DNA from: Bacteroidales bacterium
Lineage (GTDB): Bacteria; Bacteroidota; Bacteroidia; Bacteroidales; JAADJA01
DNA: 11,629 bases
Direction: 5' to 3'
Assembly: GCA_021107975.1 (NCBI GenBank)
Contig: JAIORT010000479.1
Location: 1 to 11,629, forward strand
Both the position numbers and the translations under genes were made by a program. Below are positions 1-7,129 of this stretch, in pieces (the first letter of the stretch is position 1; the number at the start of each line of letters is the position of its first letter). The notes below the pieces were generated by a model that was not told the DNA's origin, made no database searches, and saw only the letters and a list, made by a program, of their open reading frames with translations.

Positions 1-880
1 TATCTTCAACAGTAACATACAGGTATTGATTCTCATCATCCCACAACATATCAATGTCATCAGCCCAAGCAAGCCATTCACCGATTACACCCCAGTTTTC
101 AAGCTCATGTGTCCATGTAAGGGCAACGGTATCTACCACAACTGAATATCCACCCGGACCCTCTATAGAAAGATTACCTGCCTCCGGATCAGTATCCAGT
201 AAACCTTCTCCTGCATAACCGAAGTTGGTATGGTCCCAGTCGGGAGCAGATGTAAATTTAAACTCATACGTACCGCCTTCCGGCATATACATATATCCTT
301 TGTAAACACCATCGTTTGTATAGCTGTATATTTGCGGTGCACTCGCAGGATCCCATCCCTGGTAATCTCCGGGTATCCATAATGACGGAGTCGTAGGTGA
401 GGGAGGTTCATAAGGCGTAACTGTTAAGGTAATCGGATTGGAATAAACATCCGAATAATCCGTATCGGTATTGATGTATGCAAAAACCCTGAATTCAACA
501 TTATGTGCTGTATCAGGAGAAATCTCCATCCCCATAAGTTTCTGGTTCATAGCACCAACTGTTATCTCAAAAGAGGTATTTGTTGTAGTTACAAGATTAC
601 GTGCATTTATAAAATTACTGTCTGCAATGTCCATTTGCAAGGCATACTTAGTATTTTCAAGATTATATAGATTATAATTTATAGCAGACCATTGGAAATT
701 TGTAAAAACACTATCTGCCTCGTCTTTTGTCAATACATAAGAAGAACCATCTGCAGGGTTAGTAATAGCATTTTTTTCAGTAAGGTTCATATCCAAAACC
801 GGTTCCCTTAACTCTTTTTCACAAGAGATAAGCAAGCCAAGTCCTATTATTGTAATGAATATTAATGTTAGCTTTTTCAT
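1..880 (-). CDS. susE: SusE-like starch-binding outer-membrane lipoprotein (partial, C-terminus beyond left edge)
   Basis: I read this frame by hand: it is open from the ATG at 880 to the left edge, giving 293 residues with no stop. A lipoprotein signal ends at Cys20 (LLISC). Residues about 25-157 match the SusE N-terminal Ig-like domain: an FxW start to the core (NFQWSA), a TKYALQMDIA strand, an ITVGAMNQKL segment and the closing YSNPITLTVTPY. Residues about 167-256 form a SusE/SusF-type starch-binding beta module that opens with WIPGDYQGWDP and includes Trp176. A second such module seems to begin at WGVIGEW (263-269) and runs off the window. Known role of the family: surface lipoproteins that hold starch beside the SusCD transporter. 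The gene starts 25 bases after susD, so it is the third gene of that operon. I infer an alpha-glucan ligand from the family and the linked GH13 enzyme; the domain total is unknown. Confidence 0.85.
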   Translation of the reverse strand, partial: MKKLTLIFITIIGLGLLISCEKELREPVLDMNLTEKNAITNPADGSSYVLTKDEADSVFTNFQWSAINYNLYNLENTKYALQMDIADSNFINARNLVTTTNTSFEITVGAMNQKLMGMEISPDTAHNVEFRVFAYINTDTDYSDVYSNPITLTVTPYEPPSPTTPSLWIPGDYQGWDPASAPQIYSYTNDGVYKGYMYMPEGGTYEFKFTSAPDWDHTNFGYAGEGLLDTDPEAGNLSIEGPGGYSVVVDTVALTWTHELENWGVIGEWLAWADDIDMLWDDENQYLYVTVED

Positions 881-905
881 ATCTAAATGTTTTATAAATT
901 TAATT

Positions 906-2489
906 TTAGTAACCGGGATTTTGAGTAAGATTCGGATTAGCAGTTATGTCAGCAGCCGGAATTGGGAACAAGTTATATTTGTCGTTGGTAGCTGTACCTT
1001 CTTTTACATTGCCCTTCCATGGCCATAAATATTCACCACCTGTAAACTTATTATATCTAACCAGGTCTGTTCTTCTCTGGCATTCCCAGTAAAGCTCACG
1101 TGCTCTTTCGTCGAGGATGAATTGCAAGTCAATCTGAGAAACATCGCCGGAGTTATCACCGTAAGCCCGTTGTCTCAAAGCATTCACATAGTCTAAAGCA
1201 GTAGCCTGGTCGCCCCCTGAACCTCCTCTCAATACTGCTTCGGCATACATCAGATATACATCAGCAAGCCTGAACATCGGGAAATCAGTATCAGAAAAAA
1301 CGTCATCTGAACCAGGAGCCCCTGCACTTGTTACGTTTTTCCATTTTGTAATGGCATAACCATCTTCGAATATAGAAATATTCTCGATTTCCAAATTCTG
1401 CCCATCGGTATAGAACATAGCACGGCTATCAGTATTTCCTGAAATATCATCAAACATATTAACGAATGCACTGGTTGTACGTGTTCCTGCCCAGCCACCA
1501 CCAATACCAAATTCTGCCGGTTCCATACTGCCTCCAACGGCAGCATGAATGATAAAGGTTGTACCTCCCCAGGTCCTGGTATGCATACCATCAAAATTAA
1601 CCGGAAAAATAACTTCGTTTAAGAAAGCATTATCTGCTAGGAAAAGGTGCTGATAACTGGGTTGGATTGAATATCCTGCATTTATTATTTTATTACAATA
1701 AGTCAGACACTCGGAATACTGTGCCTGACCTTTGTAAACTTCTGCATTCAAATATAGTTTTGCGAGCAGCATCCAAACGCAAGCTTTATCAGCACGTCCA
1801 TATTCATTTTGCCTTGCATCGATCATAAGACCCTCAATGGCTTTCAATTCTCCTTCGATATAAGCATAAAGGGCTGGTCTTTGAATCTGTTCGGGGAAGA
1901 ATGCACCTACCTCGTCATCTTCTGTAACAAATGGCACATTTCCGAATAAATCCAGTGCATGCCAGTAACTCAATGCTCTAAGGAAACGGGCTTCTGCGCG
2001 GAAGAACTCAATGTCTGTTCTCAAATCGCCGGTTACGTCACGATCATCAAGTTTTTCATCGGTTGTTTCACGTATAAATTCGTTACATAGCGAGATTTGA
2101 TAAAATATCCTGTAATAGAAGTTTGCAATGAACACATCGCTTGAACCCCATGTTTGCCAATGTAAATCCTTTATTGTTTGGTCATCCCATGATATCACAG
2201 CCTCATCAGTAGTAAGCTCCTGGTGATACCAGTAACCCCTTAAATACTGACCAAAGCCTTCGTCAATACCGCTGATGTCGCCCATGCCAGACGGACCTTC
2301 CTGACCTGTTACTGCCAAGCCGGCATATAATTTTGCCAGAACTTGTTTATATGAAGCAGGATCATCATATACAGTTGCTGCCGTAACCTGATCCGGATCA
2401 ATGGGTACTGTATCCAGGTCTTTTAAGCAGGATGAAAATACTAAAAGAAACCCTGCAATAGCGATTGTTTTATACATACTTTTTTTCAT
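906..2489 (-). CDS. susD: SusD/RagB family glycan-binding outer-membrane lipoprotein
   Basis: Complete 527-residue protein, normal SusD length. The signal peptide ends in a lipobox with Cys21 (VFSSC). The TPR-like SusD core is recognisable from AEARFLRALSYWHALDLFG (about 165-183), followed by VPFVTEDDEVGAFFPEQ. The C-terminal RagB/SusD part has FPMFRLADVYLMYAEAVLRG, then LDERARELYWECQRRTDLVR, and the usual ending FPIPAADITANPNLTQNPGY. The WPWKG stretch (489-493) and the VTEDDEVGAFFPEQ segment resemble SusD proteins of starch/maltodextrin loci as I remember them, so an alpha-glucan ligand is likely but inferred. Known role: a lid on the SusC barrel that captures oligosaccharides at the cell surface. 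It starts 23 bases after susC and is followed 25 bases later by the SusE-like gene, so the three are almost certainly co-transcribed. Confidence 0.95.
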   Translation of the reverse strand: MKKSMYKTIAIAGFLLVFSSCLKDLDTVPIDPDQVTAATVYDDPASYKQVLAKLYAGLAVTGQEGPSGMGDISGIDEGFGQYLRGYWYHQELTTDEAVISWDDQTIKDLHWQTWGSSDVFIANFYYRIFYQISLCNEFIRETTDEKLDDRDVTGDLRTDIEFFRAEARFLRALSYWHALDLFGNVPFVTEDDEVGAFFPEQIQRPALYAYIEGELKAIEGLMIDARQNEYGRADKACVWMLLAKLYLNAEVYKGQAQYSECLTYCNKIINAGYSIQPSYQHLFLADNAFLNEVIFPVNFDGMHTRTWGGTTFIIHAAVGGSMEPAEFGIGGGWAGTRTTSAFVNMFDDISGNTDSRAMFYTDGQNLEIENISIFEDGYAITKWKNVTSAGAPGSDDVFSDTDFPMFRLADVYLMYAEAVLRGGSGGDQATALDYVNALRQRAYGDNSGDVSQIDLQFILDERARELYWECQRRTDLVRYNKFTGGEYLWPWKGNVKEGTATNDKYNLFPIPAADITANPNLTQNPGY

Positions 2490-2512
2490 GATTATTTAAT
2501 TTTATAATTTTA

Positions 2513-5500
2513 TTAAAATAGAAGATTAATTCCTAACACATAAACTCTTGGACGAGGATAAATCCTGTTGTCAATACCTCCGCTGATTTCGGGATCAAGT
2601 CCTTTGTATCTCGTAATCACAAATGCGTTGTTTACCGTTGCTGATATGCTAAGGCTTAATTTATCGTTGATTATATTATTGAATAGGTAACTAAGTCTGA
2701 TATTATCCATTCTGAAATAGGAACCATCCTGAACAAAGTAGTTTGATAAATATTGTGGTGTTACAAAATTAATAGTTGTTACATCAGAAGTAACGTTGCC
2801 TAAGTATGGACCCTCCGGACGATAAAGTCTTTGGTACACACCATTTTCAGAACTTACGTTATTATACACATAGTTGCCGAAATTAGCACGTCCGGCAAAT
2901 GAAAAATTCCAGTTTTTGTATTGCAGGTGAGATGAAATTCCAAAGTAGAAATCTGCTGCCGGGTCTTTGTAATGATACCTGTCATCATCGGTAATCTCAC
3001 CATCGCCATTCCTGTCAACATACATTCCTTCAATCGGGTTTCCATTGGCATCGTAAACCTGTTCGTAAACAAAGTATGAACTGGCAGAATACCCAACACT
3101 ATGCATCTGAACGGTATTACCGATACCACCTGAAATGCCTCCGGTTGCCACACCGAGATATTCCGGATCATCTGTTGCTGTAAGCTTGGTAATTTTATTT
3201 TTGTTGTAGGTGGCATTGAAACTAACTTCCCATAAAAGGTTTTCCTTAACAATGGGTCTGGTTGTGATTGAGAATTCAACACCTTTGTTTTCCATGTCCC
3301 CGATATTGGTAAGAATATAGTTGGTTAAATTTGTTCCGGCAGGTACTGGAATTATGTTAAGCAGGTCTTCTGTTTTTCTATAGTAAAAATCCAATGAGCC
3401 GTAAAACCTGTCGTCAGCAAATCCGTAATCCAAACCTATATTGTATGTTGTGGTTTTTTCCCATTTGATGTTTGCGTCATACCCTTCCGGTCGTAAAGTT
3501 ATAATAAATGTTGTATCGAACTGGTACTGTGCATTTGTTTGACTGTAAGTATATATTGGCAGGTATGGATAATCACCTTGGTTGATATTTTGTTGTCCTG
3601 TGATACCATATCCAGCCCTGAGTTTTAACTGCGACAATATATTCGCATTTTGTATCCAGGGTTCATCAAGAATTTTCCATGCAAGTGCAACCGACGGGAA
3701 CAAACCCCAGCGGGTATCCGGTGAAAATCTTGATGTACCATCATTACGCAATGTGAAGGTTAAAAGATACTTATCTTTGAATGAATAATTAAAACGTCCG
3801 AAAAATGAAATCAGGTAACTTTCTGTTGCATAATCTGAATCTTCATTTATTATTCTCTTAGCTGGATCCTGATACAGAAAAATGTTGGTTTCGTAAGCTG
3901 AACCCTTTCTCCAAAAATGCTGCCATGAATAACCAGCCATAACATCAAACTTACTTTTAATATTATCTATATATTTAACATAGTTCAGGTAAAAATCCAG
4001 GAGCTCATTTTTCTTCTCTTGATCATATATCCTATCAATACCGCCAGTATTTAACGCATCAAATACCCATGGGGCATATTCGGGAACGTAAACTGATCCT
4101 TCACTTTTTGAACGATCGTATCCAAGATTCAAATTAGCCCTCAAGTCAGGAAAAAAATGGAATTTATAATCCAACTGGATATTACCGATTAACCGGTTGA
4201 CATCCGATATGTTATCTCTTAAATTTAATAAAGCAACAGGGTTTGATGTAGCTAGATCTACTGGCGCACCATTTGCCTGCGTCAATGTGTAATATCCTCC
4301 ATAATATGTATTTAAGGAATCTGGTTGCCCGGTAGCATCATTATAATAAACTGTATAAAGTGAATCACTAGTAACAGGTTTTGTCGGATCAAATTGCATA
4401 GCAGCCCCAATTGCACCTCGGTCAGCAAATTTATTTTTAATAAACATGCCTTTTACATTGAAATTAATTTGAAGATGATTATTAAACAATGTAGGATTCA
4501 AAGCCGCCGAAAGTGTTGTCCTTTTCAGGTTATCTGTTTTAAGGATACCATCCTGGTCGGAATATCCTGCTGAAAATCTGTAAGGAAGTATTTTATAAGC
4601 ACCTGATAAACTCAGGTAATGATCCATACCAAAAGCATTCTTAAAAATCTCATCCTGCCAGTTTGTGCTCTGATTACCTAACATAGCAACCTGGGGACTC
4701 GGAGGACATGTATCACATGATTTCGGATATCGCTCTTTAATCAGATCACGGAATTCGCCGGCACTCAAAACATCAATTTTTTTAGTAGGAGTAGATAATG
4801 AAAAATTTCCGTTATAACTAAGATGAAACGGTTTACCATCTTTTCCCTTTACTCCTTTTTTAGTGGTGATTATAATAACCCCGTTGGATGCCCTTGAACC
4901 ATAAATTGCTGTCGCCGACGCATCCTTTAAAACAGTGAATGTTTCAATGTCATTTGGGTTGATGGTATTCAATGGGTTTCTCATACCTGAAATTCCCTCA
5001 TTATCAACCGGAACACCATCGATTACGAACAACGGATCGTTGCTTGCCGAAAGTGAAGACCCGCCCCTGATACGAATGGTTGTTCCGCTACCTGGAGCGC
5101 CACCTCCATTTGTAATCTGAACACCGGCAATTTTACCTGTAATCAGTTCTGTTGGATCTGTAATAGCACCTGTGTTGAACGCTTTAGCATCAATAGCTGT
5201 AATAGAACCGGTTGCATCTTCCTTTTTCTGAACTCCATAACCAATCACAACAAATTCTTCTAAGTCTGCCAGTCCGACATTAAGGGCAACATTAATTACA
5301 GTATTAGGCTGAACCATGATTTCCTGTGTTTCATAGCCTATATATGAGAATACAAGGATTGCATCAGGTTCTACCATGATGGTGTAATTACCTTCAACAT
5401 CGGTTGCTGTACCAATAGTTGTACCTTTAATTAAAATGGTAACTCCCGGTAATGTTTGTCCATCTGTAGCATCAGTTACCGTTCCGGTAACTTCGCCGGT

Positions 5501-5578
5501 TTGTGCGAAACCTGTCATATAACATAGAAATAGTAACGACAGGAGCAAAAGTAATTTTGCGGATAAATGTTTTACCAT
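2513..5578 (-). CDS. susC: SusC/RagA family TonB-linked outer-membrane transporter
   Basis: Complete 1021-residue protein of normal SusC length. The signal peptide is residues 1-26 (hydrophobic run, ending GFAQ). A carboxypeptidase-D-like regulatory domain follows (about 28-105: VTGTVTDATDGQTLPGVTI, VEGNYTI, LVFSYIGYETQEI). A TonB-box-like region, EEFVVIGYGVQKK, lies at 107-119. The plug domain (about 120-245) carries the SusC signatures RIRGGSSLSASNDPLFVIDG and LKDASATAIYGSRASNGVII. The rest is a TonB-dependent beta-barrel ending RPRVYVLGINLLF with a terminal Phe. Known role: imports SusD-bound oligosaccharides across the outer membrane with TonB/ExbBD energy. It is first in a susC-susD-susE operon and is divergent from the T9SS protein gene. 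No FecR-type signalling extension precedes the CarboxypepD_reg domain, and no anti-sigma or sigma gene is adjacent, so its regulator is not visible here. The CDTCPP stretch (about 288-293) is an unusual Cys pair. Confidence 0.97.
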   Translation of the reverse strand: MVKHLSAKLLLLLSLLFLCYMTGFAQTGEVTGTVTDATDGQTLPGVTILIKGTTIGTATDVEGNYTIMVEPDAILVFSYIGYETQEIMVQPNTVINVALNVGLADLEEFVVIGYGVQKKEDATGSITAIDAKAFNTGAITDPTELITGKIAGVQITNGGGAPGSGTTIRIRGGSSLSASNDPLFVIDGVPVDNEGISGMRNPLNTINPNDIETFTVLKDASATAIYGSRASNGVIIITTKKGVKGKDGKPFHLSYNGNFSLSTPTKKIDVLSAGEFRDLIKERYPKSCDTCPPSPQVAMLGNQSTNWQDEIFKNAFGMDHYLSLSGAYKILPYRFSAGYSDQDGILKTDNLKRTTLSAALNPTLFNNHLQINFNVKGMFIKNKFADRGAIGAAMQFDPTKPVTSDSLYTVYYNDATGQPDSLNTYYGGYYTLTQANGAPVDLATSNPVALLNLRDNISDVNRLIGNIQLDYKFHFFPDLRANLNLGYDRSKSEGSVYVPEYAPWVFDALNTGGIDRIYDQEKKNELLDFYLNYVKYIDNIKSKFDVMAGYSWQHFWRKGSAYETNIFLYQDPAKRIINEDSDYATESYLISFFGRFNYSFKDKYLLTFTLRNDGTSRFSPDTRWGLFPSVALAWKILDEPWIQNANILSQLKLRAGYGITGQQNINQGDYPYLPIYTYSQTNAQYQFDTTFIITLRPEGYDANIKWEKTTTYNIGLDYGFADDRFYGSLDFYYRKTEDLLNIIPVPAGTNLTNYILTNIGDMENKGVEFSITTRPIVKENLLWEVSFNATYNKNKITKLTATDDPEYLGVATGGISGGIGNTVQMHSVGYSASSYFVYEQVYDANGNPIEGMYVDRNGDGEITDDDRYHYKDPAADFYFGISSHLQYKNWNFSFAGRANFGNYVYNNVSSENGVYQRLYRPEGPYLGNVTSDVTTINFVTPQYLSNYFVQDGSYFRMDNIRLSYLFNNIINDKLSLSISATVNNAFVITRYKGLDPEISGGIDNRIYPRPRVYVLGINLLF

Positions 5579-5628
5579 AATAAAATATTTGATTAATTAA
5601 TTTTTATTTTGTGTGAAAATCAATTGTA

Positions 5629-5636
5629 CAAAAGTA
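5629..5636 (-). promoter_or_regulatory. Candidate -7 box of the susCDE promoter
   Basis: On the minus strand this reads TACTTTTG, a match to the Bacteroidota -7 consensus TAnnTTTG. It lies 50 bases upstream of the susC ATG, leaving a leader of roughly 40 bases in very AT-rich DNA. I see no clear TTTG -33 element at the usual spacing, so the call rests on the -7 box and position alone. Confidence 0.45.
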
Positions 5637-5666
5637 AAAAAATTAAATATATCTAAATAAAAGTTA

Positions 5667-5694
5667 TTTGTAATACTTTTTATTTATAAATTTG
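5667..5694 (+). promoter_or_regulatory. Candidate promoter of the T9SS surface-protein gene
   Basis: TAAATTTG at 5687-5694 matches the Bacteroidota -7 consensus TAnnTTTG. A TTTG at 5667-5670 could be the -33 element, with a 16-base spacer, slightly short of the usual range. Transcription would start near 5700, about 37 bases before the ATG at 5738. The leader just before the ATG is A-rich with no Shine-Dalgarno sequence, as is common in the phylum. Confidence 0.5.
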
Positions 5695-5737
5695 CACTTT
5701 AGATAATCAATAATTTATAAACAAAAAATTAAAACTT

Positions 5738-6868
5738 ATGAAAAATTTTACATTGAGAATTACAGCACTTTTAATGTTCTTAACTATGGGAACATTTGTT
5801 ATGGCACAAAGTGATACGGTACTTACCATCATTCCGGAAGATGCTACTGCATGGGATGAAATTACCATAATTTTAGATGCCAATTTATCATGCCCGGATA
5901 GTTCATTATTTGATGCAGATTCAGTGATGATGCATTCGGGGGCTACTATTAACGGTGCAGTGTGGGCGATAGGTGTTGATTATGATGGGGAAGGTGCTAA
6001 CGGACAGAAACCAAAACTCGAACCTTATTATGGCAAAATGCCGGCTGCAATTACCATTACACCTGAAAATGCTACTGCCTGGGATGAAATCACCTTAACT
6101 TTAGATGCAAAGTTATCTTGCCCTGACAGTTCATTGTTTGGTGCTGATTCGGTTATGATGCATTCTGGTGTTACCATTGACGGTGCTGCCTGGCAAAACG
6201 AAGTTGCTTTTGATGCATTAGGCGCAAACGGACAACAGCCAAAACTTATTGATAATGGCGACAGCACCTGGTCAATTACTTACATACCTGCCGATTTTTA
6301 TGGCATTGAAGCAAAAACAGAGGTATCACAGATTTGCTGCGTTTTTAATGCAGGTGACTGGTCAGCCGGTGAAGGAAAAGATTTTGACGATGAAGGAAAT
6401 TGTACTGATTTCTATATTCCATTAGTTTTTGAAAACAATCGCAGATGGGCTATTACCTTTACTCCTGCTGATTTCTATGGAATTAGCCCAGATTCACTTG
6501 TGAATGGAATGGAATGTGTTTTTAATGCTGGTGACTGGTCAGCGGGTGAAGGAAAAGCTCACGATCCTGATAATCCTGGCGAATGCATTAACTTCGTTAT
6601 TCCGTTCATTACATCTGGCATTGGAGAATACCCGGAAGTAACTTTCAAACTTTATCCAAACCCGGTTGACAATATACTTACTATTGAAAAACTGGATGGT
6701 GCAAACAAAATTGAAGTTTACAATGTTGTTGGTGAATTGATTAAAACAGTTGATAAAATTTCAACTCCTGTTGTTACCATAAACACTACTGATTTAACAA
6801 GTGGTATTTATTTTGTAACTGTTCACAATAACGGTAGTGTTCAATCAACAAAATTTATAAAGAACTAA
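5738..6868 (+). CDS. Secreted T9SS-sorted protein with duplicated half-modules (A-A'-B-B')
   Basis: 376 residues. The signal peptide is 1-23 (FVMA then QSD). Half-module A occupies about 28-94 and A' about 104-170. They share roughly 70% identity without gaps, including ATAWDEIT, LSCPDSSLF, ADSVMMHSG and a GANGQ(K/Q)PKL ending. Half-module B (about 178-229) and B' (about 237-289) share PADFYGI, CVFNAGDWSAGEGK and an F-x-IP ending. The C-terminus (303-376) is a type A T9SS sorting domain: FKLYPNPVDN, IEVYNVVGELI, SGIYFVTV, KFIKN. The protein is therefore exported by Sec and then by the type IX system to the surface or medium. From memory, a complete A+B unit resembles beta-sandwich modules found on surface alpha-amylases and other Sus-locus proteins of Bacteroidota, so glucan binding is plausible but unproven. 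No catalytic domain is visible. Conserved Cys in each copy (52/128; 201 and 222; 260 and 283) could form disulfides. It may fill the role SusF plays elsewhere. Confidence 0.88.
   Translation: MKNFTLRITALLMFLTMGTFVMAQSDTVLTIIPEDATAWDEITIILDANLSCPDSSLFDADSVMMHSGATINGAVWAIGVDYDGEGANGQKPKLEPYYGKMPAAITITPENATAWDEITLTLDAKLSCPDSSLFGADSVMMHSGVTIDGAAWQNEVAFDALGANGQQPKLIDNGDSTWSITYIPADFYGIEAKTEVSQICCVFNAGDWSAGEGKDFDDEGNCTDFYIPLVFENNRRWAITFTPADFYGISPDSLVNGMECVFNAGDWSAGEGKAHDPDNPGECINFVIPFITSGIGEYPEVTFKLYPNPVDNILTIEKLDGANKIEVYNVVGELIKTVDKISTPVVTINTTDLTSGIYFVTVHNNGSVQSTKFIKN
5819..6247 (+). repeat. Tandem duplication of half-module A inside the T9SS protein gene
   Basis: Two 67-codon copies (5819-6019 and 6047-6247) are separated by 27 bases that encode EPYYGKMPA. 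I count about 48 of 67 residues identical with no gap. Third codon positions differ widely (for example in the LSCPDSSLF codons), so this is an old duplication and not an artefact of collapsed or expanded identical reads. Confidence 0.9.
6260..6604 (+). repeat. Tandem duplication of half-module B inside the T9SS protein gene
   Basis: The copies span about 6260-6424 and 6440-6604. They share WxITxxPADFYGI and CVFNAGDWSAGEGK, then diverge in an acidic loop where the second copy is two residues longer, and meet again at F-x-IP. The 14-residue CVFNAGDWSAGEGK block is perfectly conserved. Confidence 0.88.
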
Positions 6869-6955
6869 TTAGTGTCCATCCACAAACTTATAAAAAGACA
6901 CGAATTACACAAATTAACACGAATTAGATTAGTGAAAATTAGTGTAATTAGTGTC
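6866..6955. repeat. Imperfect inverted repeat made of CACgAATTA units, dispersed-repeat type
   Basis: Left arm 6897-6926 carries three CAC(g/a)AATTA-like units. Right arm 6929-6955 carries three inverted TTAGTG units. The arms are near-perfect reverse complements, apart from regularly spaced single mismatches and a two-base centre. The 11-mer TAATTAGTGTC occurs at the right end (6945-6955) and also at 6866-6876, where it overlaps the stop codon of the T9SS gene. I remember similar CACGAATTA-type intergenic repeats in other Bacteroidota genomes, but genome-wide dispersal cannot be shown from this window. Confidence 0.65.
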
Positions 6956-6992
6956 AGAAACATTTCAAATTAAGACTTAAATGTTTTATATG

Positions 6993-7023
6993 AACCCGGT
7001 CAGGTCCTGTCCGGGTTTTTTTT
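6993..7023 (+). terminator. Strong Rho-independent terminator after the T9SS protein gene
   Basis: AACCCGG (6993-6999) pairs with CCGGGTT (7011-7017). Past a T-T mismatch, CAG pairs with CTG around a GTC loop. An unbroken T run extends to 7023. It ends transcription of the upstream gene and argues that the amylase gene has its own transcript. Confidence 0.9.
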
Positions 7024-7053
7024 ATCTATATAAACGATGAATAATCCGTAACT

Positions 7054-7111
7054 CAGGGATTTATCCCTGTGATTGAAATAACGTTTAAAACAAACAGGGC
7101 GTTTACGCCCT
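7054..7111. repeat. Pair of look-alike TTTA-loop hairpins ahead of the amylase gene
   Basis: Hairpin 1 (7054-7069) is CAGGGA-TTTT-like: CAGGGA pairs with TCCCTG around a four-base TTTA centre. Hairpin 2 (7096-7111) is AGGGCG-TTTA-CGCCCT with six pairs. Both start in a CAGGG context and share the TTTA loop; 26 bases separate them. Neither is followed by a good T run, so they are poor terminators. They end 18 bases before the amylase ATG and could be a REP-like mobile repeat or leader RNA structure. I found no convincing TAnnTTTG promoter between the terminator and the ATG. Confidence 0.6.
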
Positions 7112-7129
7112 TTAAATAAAACAATAATT

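Noticed and set aside
163..411. Open frame of 82 codons on the minus strand
   Set aside because: It is a shadow of the SusE-like gene, which occupies 1-880 in another frame with clear signal peptide and domain similarity.
2854..3282. Open frame of 142 codons inside susC on the same strand
   Set aside because: It lies in a shifted frame of the susC barrel region and its translation has no recognisable domain or signal; susC itself is intact here.
5819..6604. Assembly artefact as the cause of the T9SS protein repeats
   Set aside because: The copies differ by many substitutions, including silent third positions, so they are not duplicated identical reads.
7020..7129. TAnnTTTG promoter for the amylase gene
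   Set aside because: No match with a complete TTTG end was found; TAACGTTT near 7079 has the wrong spacing.
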